DNA from: Lachnospiraceae bacterium
Lineage (GTDB): Bacteria > Bacillota > Clostridia > Lachnospirales > Lachnospiraceae
Assembly: GCA_017521985.1 (NCBI GenBank)
Contig: JAFXAZ010000003.1
Coordinates: 1-44,522 of the forward strand
DNA: 44,522 nt
Direction: 5' to 3'
Shown: piece after piece, positions 15,419 through 24,030 of the stretch
How the letters are laid out: each line of letters opens with the position of its first letter
Position numbering within the stretch: the first letter of the stretch is position 1
The notes under the pieces: model-generated
Databases searched by the model: none
Seen by the model: only the letters and a program-made list of their open reading frames with translations
What the model was told of the DNA's origin: nothing
Made by a program: the position numbers and the translations under genes

Positions 15419-17971
15419 ATGAGTAAAGTAAGCACTAGATTGCAGGCAAAGGTTACCAAACTTTATATGGATATGCGATTAAAGCGTATTTCCAAGTTAA
15501 ACTGGATGATGGAGTCGGAGAAAGCAGTGGATGCACTGCGCCAGGTGGAGCATGCCGATATTATTCCGGAATTGTTTTATGCCCACCTTCTGATTACGAA
15601 GGAAGCCTATGAAGCAGTGGAAGAGGTATTAGAGGAGGCTGCAGAGTGGCTTAGGGCCAACAGCCACAAGGCACCGGCATGTCATGCTTATTATTTATAT
15701 CTGACCACGCTTATCAAAGATGATGAGGCATATGACGAGCGGGTAGCTGCTAAGTTAAGAGAATTGTCAATCAAGAATCCGGAGCTTTGGCAGATTCAGT
15801 GGTTGCTATTCTATACAGACAGAAGTTTGACAGGCAAGCCGCTGGAGCAGTACCATTATCTGAAGCGTATGTTTTTGAAGGGATGCCGCAGTCCTCTTAT
15901 GTATTTGGAGGCCAGGGCTTTGTTAGAACGCAATCCTACGTTTTTATATGAATTTTCCGAGTTTGAAGTGCAGTTGATGGTATTTATGATACGCCACGCC
16001 GGCATGAGTAATCGTGTCAGCGATATTTTGGCGGAGTATATGCTTAATCGTACCGATTATCGGTATTTGTATCTGGTGATTATGTGTGGCTGTTATGATG
16101 TGACCCCATCCAAGCGTATGTTGGAAGGTATTTGCAGAATGATGGTACTGGGAGGCTGTGCAGGGGACAAGTTTACCCTTTGGTATCGCAAGGGTATTTC
16201 TGAAAATGTACGAGTTACCGGTTTGTATGAGGCATTTATGAAGTCCATGCCGGTGGAAGAGTGGGGGTTAGATGGGGAAGAGCTTTCCGATGAAAGACGT
16301 ATTCCATCGGAAGTCATTGAGTATTTTGCACATGCATCCGGACCGGATGATGTACGTATGGCATATTTGTATGCTGTGGTGCACAAATACCGTGACAATT
16401 GGTTTTCTACCTATAAATTGTATGAGCCTTTATTGCAGCCTTTTATGACGAATCAGTTGTATAAAGGCAGGGTGAATGCGGGGTTGGCTTATTTGTATGA
16501 GAATTTATTGCAGGCTACGCAGCTTCCGAGAGAGCGAGTGGAAGGGTTTTTGGATGTGTGTCATACCTGTAAGGTTACCGGGCTTCCGATAGAAGCAGGT
16601 ACGTTGTTGGTGCATTACGACCACTACGAGGATGTGATTGGTCTGCCGTTTATGGGATGGGAAGCAGTTCTTCCGCTTTATGGGGAGCAGTTTACGTGTA
16701 GTGTATTAAATTATACAGGCAGTGAAGTTTCTGCGCCGAATGTGAAGATAAATCCATTTGTGCGCAAAGAGTTATGGGACGACTTTTTTACCAAGCAGGA
16801 GATATCCAATGTCCTATATCATATGTCCAGGGTAGAAGTAGCGCTTAAAGCACGAAGGCTGGAGCAAGAGGTGGTTTCCGTCAAAGCAGTGTTGTGTGAG
16901 GAAAAGATTTCACAGGCTTTTAAACAGGAAATTGCAGAGGGAATATTGCCATATTGGGATATTAACGGTGTATATGAGGAAATTCTGGGGGCGGCACCTT
17001 TTGTATTTTCTGAGCTTGGTACCTACAGTAAGGAAAAGGAAACCACATTCTGGAAGAATCAATATATGCGTAACCATATTGGCATTTACGGCATGCAGTT
17101 TTTATTAGACCACTATGAAGGTTCCATTATGGAGCACGGAAGTATTTTTAATAAGGCTATGAGCTTTGGCATTGAGACCTGGGGCTATGCCGAGATGCTT
17201 CTTAGGGAAATGATGGAAGTCGGTCAGACGCTGCCGCAGCATGTAGAAATCTTTGATGCATATTGCAAAGGGGATGCAGATACGGAGCTTTTGCAGGCAT
17301 TTTTGGAATTTCAAGCAGAGCTTTCCTATATGCAGGAGCGTAAGATGGCGGCAAACTTTGTGCAAAAGCAGGCACTTCTTACTACTTCCGGAAGTTCTTT
17401 TTCCGTGATGGCGCAGTTGGCATACCTGTACAGTATCGTAGAAGGCGGCGTGGGCAGCATTGGAGAAGAACTGGCGACGGTTGCCGGGATTTACATAAAG
17501 TCGTTGTTAAAGCAAAACATTTATTTTTCCTGGATGCAGCCTTTGAAGGTGATTTGCAATGAGCTTTCCGAGAAGGAAGCTTTTCAGGTACTGGAATTTA
17601 GAGGCCAGGTGTCCGGTCCGGTATGGGTACGTTTTTCCCAGTATACCGATGGAAAAGAGGATGCGGACAGTCTGCAGTCAGAAGTGATGGATATGATATG
17701 TGAGGGTCTTTATGCAAAGAGTTTTATCCTGTTTTATGGAGAACGCATGCATTATGAGATTTTTGGTTTGGAAGGCACGGAGCATACGTTGTTAAAGCAG
17801 GGTGTGTTACAGCGCGGACAGACCTTAGGACAGACCGGAAGCAGCCGGTTTTCCAAAATCAACCATATGCTGGCACTGCGAGACAAACGTGACAATTGGG
17901 AACTGTATCAGGAATTAGAAGCATATTATGGACAGAGTGCTATGGTAGAGCAGTTGTTCACACTCAAATAA
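15419..17971 (+). CDS. DUF5717-like large alpha-helical protein
   Basis: 850 residues, no signal peptide or membrane segments. Helix-rich and repeat-like throughout (for example LFYAHLLITKEAYEAVEEVL, GLAYLYENLLQATQL, QLAYLYSIVEGG). The C-terminal third has a more beta-rich block (LEFRGQVSGPVWVRFSQY, FILFYGERMHYEIFGLEG). I associate it with DUF5717 from its partnership with the next gene, moderately sure. No catalytic motif is recognised. AAAGGA 9 bases upstream supports ATG 15419; the earlier Met at 15359 has no site and would overlap the promoter. It begins an operon with an actin/Hsp70-like protein and a TPR protein, suggesting one complex. Confidence 0.65.
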   Translation: MSKVSTRLQAKVTKLYMDMRLKRISKLNWMMESEKAVDALRQVEHADIIPELFYAHLLITKEAYEAVEEVLEEAAEWLRANSHKAPACHAYYLYLTTLIKDDEAYDERVAAKLRELSIKNPELWQIQWLLFYTDRSLTGKPLEQYHYLKRMFLKGCRSPLMYLEARALLERNPTFLYEFSEFEVQLMVFMIRHAGMSNRVSDILAEYMLNRTDYRYLYLVIMCGCYDVTPSKRMLEGICRMMVLGGCAGDKFTLWYRKGISENVRVTGLYEAFMKSMPVEEWGLDGEELSDERRIPSEVIEYFAHASGPDDVRMAYLYAVVHKYRDNWFSTYKLYEPLLQPFMTNQLYKGRVNAGLAYLYENLLQATQLPRERVEGFLDVCHTCKVTGLPIEAGTLLVHYDHYEDVIGLPFMGWEAVLPLYGEQFTCSVLNYTGSEVSAPNVKINPFVRKELWDDFFTKQEISNVLYHMSRVEVALKARRLEQEVVSVKAVLCEEKISQAFKQEIAEGILPYWDINGVYEEILGAAPFVFSELGTYSKEKETTFWKNQYMRNHIGIYGMQFLLDHYEGSIMEHGSIFNKAMSFGIETWGYAEMLLREMMEVGQTLPQHVEIFDAYCKGDADTELLQAFLEFQAELSYMQERKMAANFVQKQALLTTSGSSFSVMAQLAYLYSIVEGGVGSIGEELATVAGIYIKSLLKQNIYFSWMQPLKVICNELSEKEAFQVLEFRGQVSGPVWVRFSQYTDGKEDADSLQSEVMDMICEGLYAKSFILFYGERMHYEIFGLEGTEHTLLKQGVLQRGQTLGQTGSSRFSKINHMLALRDKRDNWELYQELEAYYGQSAMVEQLFTLK

Positions 17972-17990
17972 CATTTTATTAGGGGTTACC

Positions 17991-19346
17991 ATGTTTGAAA
18001 AAATAGATTTGGTAGATAAAATAAATAAAGAATTAAAAGGACGAGGCAAGACATATATTGGATATGACCTGGGTGCAGGATATGGCGAAATCAGTGTGTT
18101 TTCGGAAGGAGATTTAAATCCGGTCACATTGCTGAGCCGTAAGGATGCTACGGTATTTCATTTTCCGTGTATGCTGGTAAAATATAACGGTCGTTTTTAT
18201 GCAGGGTTTGAAGCTGCCAGCCTGGCAGGGGAAGAAGGTGCCCTTGTATTTGAGGACCTTTTGGAGCTTGCCATGAATCAGGCTACCATTGTAGTAGGCG
18301 GACAGCGTTTTGATACGGAATATTTACTAACGTTGTTTTTAAAGCTTACCTTAGTGCTTCCGGATTCCTTTGGCAAGGTAGAGAAAGCAGGGGGGATTAT
18401 ATTTACCACGTACATTGATGAAGACCCGGCATTGCAGACCAGAGTATATGAGGTGCTTTTAAAGGCAGCCGGTCAGATTTTTGGCAAGAAGACCAAGCTG
18501 TATTTGCAGACCAGAAGCGAGAGTATTTATTATTTTCTGATGCATCAGGAGGAAAACCTGATGCATCAGGATACATTGGTGTGTGATTATCAGAAGGATT
18601 ACCTTAAAACGTACTTTGTGAAAAAGCACGGTTCCCAGGCCCCTTATACCATTTCCGTAAACCGCATGGATTATCCGGATATGAGGCTGGTAGTACCCCA
18701 GGAGGAAGAACTTACCATTGCTACCGGGGTGCGTCACTTAGACGATACATTCCATCAAATTGTGTTAGACCTGGAGGAAAAATACGACTTCGGGCTTTCT
18801 TATATGATTGGTGATGGTTTTAAGGGCGGTTGGATGGATCGGTCTTTGGTAAAATTGTGTGAGCATGGTCGTGTGTTCCAGGGCAACAATCTATATAGTC
18901 TTGGTGCATGCTATTGTTTGCGTCAGATGATAGAACCGACTCCCCTTTTGGAAGAATATGTGTATTTAAGTAAGCAGGATATCGCGTATGATATCGGGTT
19001 ATATTGCTACAGTCAGGGGGTAGTACGGGAAAGCTCTCAGCCGGATTATGTAAGTATTTTTGAACGTGGAAGCGCATATGAAACTTGTAGTGCCGAGATG
19101 TACTTGCTGCCGGAGGGGGAAGATGAGTTGGTAATAGAGGCAAAGGCGTTGTCAGAGCCCCAGTCACAGCTTTTACGTTTGGATATAACTGCTTTTCCAC
19201 AAAGAAAAGCCGGTCAAAGTAAAATGAAGCTTAATTTAGTGTTTACGGATGCACATACGCTGGCAGTTACGATAGAAGACATTGGTCTTGGACAGGTGTC
19301 ACCAGGAAGCGGCAAGGTGATTCAGGAAATATTTCATTTAGAGTAG
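17991..19346 (+). CDS. DUF5716-like actin/Hsp70-fold protein
   Basis: 451 residues. The start carries a phosphate-1-like loop of the actin/Hsp70/sugar-kinase fold (YIGYDLGAGYGEISVF, D26), and residues 274-280 (GDGFKGGW) resemble the adenosine-binding motif. The phosphate-2 position (LVCDYQKDYLKTYFV) lacks the usual glycines, so ATP hydrolysis may be slow or lost. A beta-rich C-terminal domain follows (about 345-451), much as a substrate-binding domain follows the Hsp70 ATPase; function unknown. The gene is 19 bases after the DUF5717-like gene and 12 before the TPR gene, with AGGGG before the ATG. A chaperone-like or scaffold role is inference only. Confidence 0.68.
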   Translation: MFEKIDLVDKINKELKGRGKTYIGYDLGAGYGEISVFSEGDLNPVTLLSRKDATVFHFPCMLVKYNGRFYAGFEAASLAGEEGALVFEDLLELAMNQATIVVGGQRFDTEYLLTLFLKLTLVLPDSFGKVEKAGGIIFTTYIDEDPALQTRVYEVLLKAAGQIFGKKTKLYLQTRSESIYYFLMHQEENLMHQDTLVCDYQKDYLKTYFVKKHGSQAPYTISVNRMDYPDMRLVVPQEEELTIATGVRHLDDTFHQIVLDLEEKYDFGLSYMIGDGFKGGWMDRSLVKLCEHGRVFQGNNLYSLGACYCLRQMIEPTPLLEEYVYLSKQDIAYDIGLYCYSQGVVRESSQPDYVSIFERGSAYETCSAEMYLLPEGEDELVIEAKALSEPQSQLLRLDITAFPQRKAGQSKMKLNLVFTDAHTLAVTIEDIGLGQVSPGSGKVIQEIFHLE

Positions 19347-19358
19347 GAGGAAGCAGCA

Positions 19359-20180
19359 TTGATTATCAGTCAAAGTGCAATTACTGCTGTGGGATATTAT
19401 ATTCCACAGGTAGATACAACCGTATATAGTGTGGAAGAGCTGGCTTACCTCTGTATGTACAAAGGATATGCCTTGGATAGTGATTTTGCCTGCAAAAAGC
19501 TGGTACAATGGATAGATGAGCAATGTCGATGCGAGGATTTAGCATACCGTTTATATGCCATCTTAAAAGAAAAAGGGGATGAAGCAGCCTTTGTAGAGAC
19601 TATTTTACGTTTTGTGGGATACGTTTCAGAAGGGGAAATCAGCCGCATTATTCAGGAAATTTCCGAGGGCTTGGGATTATCCGGTTTTGAACGCAAAAAA
19701 ATGGAGGCGGATGGTCTTTACCGTGGGAAGCGTTACGCACAGGCTATGAAAGCATATGAAGCATTGTTGGAAATTTTACCGGACGGTGAGATGACCATGC
19801 GTGCGGCCTGCTATTATAATCTTGCAGCCTCAAAGGCTCAGTTATTTTTGTATGAGCAGGCATTGGATGATTTAGAAGCCTCTTATCAGTTAGAGCATAC
19901 AGAAGAGACCTTGTTGACTTGGCTTGCCACTGCCAGAATGTTGTATCCGGAAAGTCAATATGTGGAAATGATTAGCGGCAGGGAAGACCTGTACAGCCTT
20001 TCTTTGGAATTAGAGGAAAAAATCAAAAATATTGAAGCTGCAATTATTACTACCGGAGATGGTCAGGAACTGGAAAAATTGCGTGAATGGATGCAGTACG
20101 GCGGGGAAGATGGTTTTTATGTAGCCAGCGGCCGTGTGCTTAGAGGCTTGAGTGAGGAGTACCGAGGATATTATGATTAA
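19359..20180 (+). CDS. TPR-containing protein, TTG start
   Basis: 273 residues. TPR-like helical pairs lie at about 115-195 (GLYRGKRYAQAMKAYEALLE, CYYNLAASKAQLFLYEQALDDLEA). The N-terminal 110 residues are helical and unassigned, and a coiled-coil-like segment follows near 215-245. A perfect AGGAGG (19345-19350) sits 8 bases before TTG at 19359, and no in-frame ATG occurs for 31 codons, so the TTG start is well supported. It ends overlapping the HAD gene by 8 bases (translational coupling). TPRs often bind Hsp70-type tails, so pairing with the preceding actin/Hsp70-like protein is attractive (inference). Confidence 0.72.
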   Translation: MIISQSAITAVGYYIPQVDTTVYSVEELAYLCMYKGYALDSDFACKKLVQWIDEQCRCEDLAYRLYAILKEKGDEAAFVETILRFVGYVSEGEISRIIQEISEGLGLSGFERKKMEADGLYRGKRYAQAMKAYEALLEILPDGEMTMRAACYYNLAASKAQLFLYEQALDDLEASYQLEHTEETLLTWLATARMLYPESQYVEMISGREDLYSLSLELEEKIKNIEAAIITTGDGQELEKLREWMQYGGEDGFYVASGRVLRGLSEEYRGYYD

Positions 20181-20790
20181 AACAATAATTTTTGACATTG
20201 GAAATGTGTTGGCTGATTTTTCATGGGAGCCTTTTTTCAGAAGCTTTGGATTTTCAGAAGAGGTATTTCAGAAACTTGCAAAGGCAACGGTAAAAAGTCC
20301 GGAATGGAATGAATTAGACAGAGGTGTGTGGAGTACGGAGAAAATTATTGCTTCTTTTATTGAAAATGACCCAAGTATCGAGCGAGAAATTAAGATGGTC
20401 TTTCGGAATATAAATGGCATAGTAACGAAAAGAGACTATACTATTACCTGGATTAAGCATTTAAAAGAAGCCGGATACCAGGTACTGTATTTGTCTAATT
20501 TCGGAGAAATTACAAGGGCACATTGCCGGGATGCGTTGGAGTTTATGCCTTACACAGACGGTGGCATTATGTCTTATGAGGTGAAGCTGATAAAGCCGGA
20601 CCCTGCTATTTATCAGGCACTAATTGACAAATATAATTTGGTTCCGGAGGAATGTGTTTTTGTAGATGACCTTCTTATGAATGTAGAGGCAGCCATGGCA
20701 CTTGGATTTAAGGGAGTACATGCAGTGACACACGAAGCTGCCTTAGAAGGATTGGCAGCACTGGGTGTGCCGCGATACCAGAATGCATAG
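20173..20790 (+). CDS. HAD-superfamily phosphatase, YihX-like
   Basis: 205 residues, HAD subfamily IA: motif I IIFDIGNVLADF, motif II YLSNFG, motif III Lys in LIKPDPAIYQALIDKY, motif IV CVFVDDLLMNVEAA. The second Asp of the usual DxD is Gly, as in E. coli YihX (alpha-glucose-1-phosphatase), so a sugar-phosphate substrate is possible. GAGGA lies 4 bases before ATG 20173, and the ATG overlaps the TPR stop (atgattaa). The upstream in-frame Met (20152) is less likely. Being coupled to the DUF5717/5716/TPR genes, it may belong to that unit or merely be co-transcribed. Confidence 0.82.
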   Translation: MIKTIIFDIGNVLADFSWEPFFRSFGFSEEVFQKLAKATVKSPEWNELDRGVWSTEKIIASFIENDPSIEREIKMVFRNINGIVTKRDYTITWIKHLKEAGYQVLYLSNFGEITRAHCRDALEFMPYTDGGIMSYEVKLIKPDPAIYQALIDKYNLVPEECVFVDDLLMNVEAAMALGFKGVHAVTHEAALEGLAALGVPRYQNA

Positions 20791-20862
20791 TTATTCCTTA
20801 TTGTAAAAAATTGCCAAAAATGTACCTTTTGAGATATAAAAATTTATAAAATTTATAAAAAA

Positions 20863-20893
20863 TTTACACAAATGCAAATTTTTATGTTATGAT
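20863..20893 (+). promoter_or_regulatory. Putative sigma-A promoter for the HD-domain gene
   Basis: TTACAC (20864-20869) and TATGAT (20888-20893), spacing 18, in a very A/T-rich stretch. Confidence 0.5.
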
Positions 20894-20928
20894 TAAGAAA
20901 AAGTTATTTTGAATAGAAAGGTGGAACT

Positions 20929-21366
20929 ATGAGCGTTTTATTAGAGAGAGCAAAAGCTATCGTTGAACGTGAATTTGGAAAAAGGTACGAAGAAGGAGAG
21001 TGCTATAAGTTACATACCTATCGTGTGATGGAAGCTATGGATACGGAAGAGGAACAGATTGTTGCGCTTTTACACGACATCATTGAAGATACAGAGGTTA
21101 GCATGGTTGACTTGGAGGGGGAAGGCTTTTCCAAGGCGGTACTTGATGCCCTCGAGGATTTGACTAAAGGGAATCAGGTAAGATACTTTGACTATATCGA
21201 GGATTTATCTTTAAATCCATTGGCAGCAAAGGTCAAACTTGCAGAATTAAAGGACAATATGGATGTAGTGCGTGTAAATCGCATGTCTTTTCGAACATAT
21301 TCTTTGGAAGACAGATGTGAAAAGGCAATGGATATTTTAACAGAAGCTTTAAAAGACAAGGTATAA
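20929..21366 (+). CDS. HD-domain protein, small alarmone-hydrolase-like
   Basis: 145 residues resembling the HD hydrolase half of RelA/SpoT and Mesh1-type small proteins, which remove the 3'-diphosphate of (p)ppGpp using Mn. Candidate residues: H29 (KLHTYRV), H49-D50 and E53-D54 (LLHDIIEDTEVS), and D109 (KLAELKDNMD). No synthetase, TGS or ACT domain. The AAAGGTGG site and ATG are well placed, with its own promoter and terminator, so it is monocistronic. Nucleotide specificity cannot be read from sequence; general HD phosphohydrolase is the fallback. Confidence 0.75.
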   Translation: MSVLLERAKAIVEREFGKRYEEGECYKLHTYRVMEAMDTEEEQIVALLHDIIEDTEVSMVDLEGEGFSKAVLDALEDLTKGNQVRYFDYIEDLSLNPLAAKVKLAELKDNMDVVRVNRMSFRTYSLEDRCEKAMDILTEALKDKV

Positions 21367-21379
21367 TTGGATAAAGCAA

Positions 21380-21408
21380 GGACTCAGTGCGTCTGGGTCC
21401 TTTTTCTT
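21380..21408 (+). terminator. Intrinsic terminator after the HD gene
   Basis: ggactcag (21380-21387), loop tgcgt, ctgggtcc (21393-21400) with one G-U pair, then tttttctt. Confidence 0.85.
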
Positions 21409-21440
21409 CAACATAAAACGTGGTTTTATGTTGAAGAAAA
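21402..21440 (+). repeat. 18-bp perfect inverted repeat in the Nudix gene leader
   Basis: Arms ttttcttcaacataaaac (21402-21419) and gttttatgttgaagaaaa (21423-21440) with a 3-base loop (gtg). It begins in the T-tract of the preceding terminator and ends 18 bases before the Nudix ATG. No T-tract follows on either strand, so it is not an ordinary terminator. Confidence 0.9.
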
Positions 21441-21458
21441 TGCTCCGCGAGGATGTAT

Positions 21459-21962
21459 ATGAAGAAACTACTTGTATTAGATTATAAAAATTACACAGAA
21501 GAATTACCGGTATATGAAAAGAATACCGTTCGTGCTATTATTATGAAGGACGGCAAGCTTGCCATGCAGCAGAGTCATACCGGTGAATATAAAATTTTAG
21601 GCGGCGTAGTAGAAGAAGGCGAGAGTCATCTTACCACCATTTTACGTGAAGTAGAGGAAGAGGCCGGAATGTTTGTAAAGGCGGACAGTTTGCGTGAAAT
21701 CGGTGTGGTGGAGGAAAAACGCCTGGATGTTTTTCATAAAAACAGAATTTATCACTGTTTAACATATTTTTACGGTTGCGATGTAGAAGATGGCGTGGTA
21801 CCATTAAAGCTAACGGATTCTGAGGTGGCGAAGGGGTATAAGCTGGCATGGGCCACACCACAGCAGATTGTGGAAACCAATCGTGCACTTATCAAAGAGA
21901 AGTGGAAACTTCGTGACACAGAATTTGTAAATTTGTTATTAGAGGGTAAAGTACATGATTAG
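21459..21962 (+). CDS. Nudix hydrolase
   Basis: 167 residues with an intact Nudix box at about 48-71, GGVVEEGESHLTTILREV followed by EEEAGM, fitting GX5EX7REUXEEXGU. The family cleaves nucleoside diphosphates linked to another group, with Mg2+. The substrate is not inferable; the N-terminal YEKNTVRAIIMKDGKLAM and late WATPQQIVETN are typical of generalist or MutT-like forms. GAGGA (21449-21453) gives 5-base spacing to ATG 21459, preferred over 21453. Its stop overlaps the following 58-residue gene by 8 bases. A leader hairpin (21402-21440) may affect its expression. Confidence 0.88.
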   Translation: MKKLLVLDYKNYTEELPVYEKNTVRAIIMKDGKLAMQQSHTGEYKILGGVVEEGESHLTTILREVEEEAGMFVKADSLREIGVVEEKRLDVFHKNRIYHCLTYFYGCDVEDGVVPLKLTDSEVAKGYKLAWATPQQIVETNRALIKEKWKLRDTEFVNLLLEGKVHD

Positions 21963-22131
21963 CAGAGTATACAGGGTAATGCAGATTGATGGCGATTATG
22001 CCCATCTTTTAGATGTGGAAGCAGAAGACAGCGAGTTAAAATTAGTAGCTAGGGCGCTGCTTCCGGCAGATATTTATGAAGGCTGCCTTTTAAAATATGA
22101 ATTCTTAGAATACGAAATAATAAGGGAGTAA
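21955..22131 (+). CDS. Small hypothetical protein, 58 residues (DUF3006-like?)
   Basis: ATG at 21955 overlaps the Nudix stop, and the frame runs to TAA at 22129-22131. The product begins MISRVYRVMQIDGDYAHLLD and ends LPADIYEGCLLKYEFLEYEI, a small beta-rich sequence whose 'LP..vyEG..l.yE' ending resembles DUF3006-type short proteins. Overlap with the upstream gene and a 7-base gap to the M18 gene argue that it is real and translationally coupled. Function unknown. Confidence 0.6.
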   Translation: MISRVYRVMQIDGDYAHLLDVEAEDSELKLVARALLPADIYEGCLLKYEFLEYEIIRE

Positions 22132-22138
22132 TGAAAAT

Positions 22139-23419
22139 ATGCAGAAATTAGAACAGGGAAATTACGTGGAGGGGCTTTTTTCTTTCATAGACAAGAGCCC
22201 TAGTCCATTTCATGCTATAGAAGCGATGAAAGAGATGCTGACAGCAGCAGGTTTTATGGAAGTACAGGAAAATAAAAGCTGGGAACTGGAAAAAGGCGGC
22301 AGCTATTTCGTGGTGCGTAATGATTCAGCCATTATAGCATTTCAAATACCAAACAAGGAATTTGACGGATTTCATATGGTAGCGTCTCACAGCGATTCAC
22401 CGTCCTTTAAGATTAAGGAAAATGCAGAGCTGACTTTAGACAAGGCGTATACCAAGCTCAATGTAGAAAAGTATGGCGGCATGATTATGTCCAGTTGGTT
22501 TGACAGACCACTTTCCGTGGCAGGTCGTGTGTATGTGAATACAGAGCAGGGCATTGAAAAGAAAATGATTTATTTTGATGAAGATTTACTGGTGATTCCA
22601 AACTTGGCTATTCATATGAATCGTGAAGTGAATAATGGCGTGAAGTACAGTGCGCAGACAGATATGTGTCCGGTAATTAGTACCACAGCAGATAAGGCGC
22701 AGTTTAGTACATTATTGGCAGAGAAAGCCGGTGTCAATGCAGAGGATGTGCTGGGACAGGACTTATATTTATATACCAGACAAAAAGGTCTTGTAGTAGG
22801 TGCGGACAAGGATATGCTCATGTCTCCGAGACTGGATGACTTAGAATGTGCTTACGGCAGTATGCAGGCTTTGGTAGAGAGTACACCGGATACCTTTGTA
22901 AATATCTGTGCGGTACTGGATAACGAAGAAGTAGGCAGCGGCACCAGACAGGGCGCAGACTCTGATTTCCTTTACAGCACCTTAAAGCGCATTGTGTATG
23001 CAATGGGAGGCAATGAGGAAACTTACATGCAGGCGGTAGCAGAAAGCTTTTTGATTTCTGCGGATAACGCACATGCTCTGCATCCAAATCATCCGGAAAA
23101 AGCTGACCCGACCAATCGACCTGTTTTAAACGGCGGTATTGTTATTAAATATTCCGGCAATCAGAAGTATACTTCCGATGCGTTCAGTGGCAGTGTGATG
23201 AAGAAGCTTTGCATGGATGCAGAGGTGCCATATCAGGTCTTTTATAATCACTCTGACGTATTGGGCGGCTCAACCTTGGGCAATATTTCCACGGCACACG
23301 TATCCGTTGCCAGCGTGGATATCGGATTGCCGCAGCTTGCTATGCATTCTGCAGTGGAAACTGCCGGTGTGAAGGACATAGAGTATCTTATAAAGGCTTT
23401 GAAAGAATTTTATAAGTAA
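22139..23419 (+). CDS. M18 family aminopeptidase (ApeB/aspartyl-aminopeptidase-like)
   Basis: 426 residues, full family length. Metal and catalytic motifs of the dinuclear zinc M18 family: VASHSDSPSFKIK (H84, D86), VLDNEEVGSGTRQGADS, ISADNAHALHPNHPEKADP and a C-terminal HSDVLGGSTLGNIS with the last His ligand. M18 enzymes form cytosolic dodecamers that trim N-terminal residues from peptides. AGGGAG lies 10 bases before the ATG, within the end of the preceding small gene. It is probably co-transcribed with the Nudix gene and the 58-residue gene. Confidence 0.93.
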   Translation: MQKLEQGNYVEGLFSFIDKSPSPFHAIEAMKEMLTAAGFMEVQENKSWELEKGGSYFVVRNDSAIIAFQIPNKEFDGFHMVASHSDSPSFKIKENAELTLDKAYTKLNVEKYGGMIMSSWFDRPLSVAGRVYVNTEQGIEKKMIYFDEDLLVIPNLAIHMNREVNNGVKYSAQTDMCPVISTTADKAQFSTLLAEKAGVNAEDVLGQDLYLYTRQKGLVVGADKDMLMSPRLDDLECAYGSMQALVESTPDTFVNICAVLDNEEVGSGTRQGADSDFLYSTLKRIVYAMGGNEETYMQAVAESFLISADNAHALHPNHPEKADPTNRPVLNGGIVIKYSGNQKYTSDAFSGSVMKKLCMDAEVPYQVFYNHSDVLGGSTLGNISTAHVSVASVDIGLPQLAMHSAVETAGVKDIEYLIKALKEFYK

Positions 23420-23425
23420 TTGCGG

Positions 23426-23457
23426 AGCTTTGTGTCCCACAATCGAGGTACAAAGCT
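23426..23457 (+). terminator. Weak hairpin after the M18 gene
   Basis: agctttgt (23426-23433) and acaaagct (23450-23457), 16-base loop, followed by ttgtaatta. A possible terminator, or a read-through hairpin before the GNAT gene. Confidence 0.4.
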
Positions 23458-23493
23458 TTGTAATTACTGAAAATAATTAAAAAGGAAAAAACT

Positions 23494-23964
23494 ATGAAAA
23501 TCAGACGAGCTAAATCAACGGATATATCCGGTATTAATAAATTACTTTGCCAGGTGCTGGAAGTACACCATGACGGCAGACCGGATCTGTTTAAAACCGG
23601 AGCCAAGAAATATACAGATGAGGAATTACTTGCTATTATTGCAGACGATAAAACACCAATTTTTGTAGGAGTAGATGAAAGGGATGCCGTGCTTGGCTAT
23701 GCCTTCTGCATCTTTAAACAATTGCCGAATGACAATATCCTGACGGATATTAAAACCTTGTATATTGATGATTTGTGTGTAGACGAAGAACTCCGTGGAC
23801 AGCATATTGGCAAGCAGCTTTACGAATATGTGGTGCAGTTTGCCAAAGAAAGCGGCTGCTACAACCTTACCCTGAATGTATGGGCATGTAACGAAAGCGC
23901 CAAGAAATTTTATGAGGCACGCGGTTTGGTGCCACAGAAGATTGGAATGGAGTGTATTTTGTGA
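23494..23964 (+). CDS. GNAT-family N-acetyltransferase
   Basis: 156 residues. The acetyl-CoA-binding motif A is IDDLCVDEELRGQHIGKQLY (R-G-Q-H-I-G loop), followed by motif B-like NLTLNVWACNESAKKFYEARG. The start MKIRRAKSTDISGINKL is typical of the fold. AAGGA 8-9 bases before the ATG. Substrate (amine of a small molecule or protein N-terminus) is unknown. Followed at once by a palindromic terminator. Confidence 0.88.
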   Translation: MKIRRAKSTDISGINKLLCQVLEVHHDGRPDLFKTGAKKYTDEELLAIIADDKTPIFVGVDERDAVLGYAFCIFKQLPNDNILTDIKTLYIDDLCVDEELRGQHIGKQLYEYVVQFAKESGCYNLTLNVWACNESAKKFYEARGLVPQKIGMECIL

Positions 23965-23984
23965 TAATATGATGATAAAACAAA

Positions 23985-24022
23985 ACGAAAATGCAACGCA
24001 AAATTTTGCGTTGCATTTTCGT
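23985..24022 (+). terminator. Perfect 38-bp palindrome, likely bidirectional terminator (copy A)
   Basis: Arms acgaaaatgcaacgcaaaa (23985-24003) and ttttgcgttgcattttcgt (24004-24022). Read as a GCAACGCA stem with flanking A and T runs it makes a plausible intrinsic terminator for the GNAT gene. Nearly identical to 24323-24360. Confidence 0.7.
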
Positions 24023-24030
24023 CGTACATC

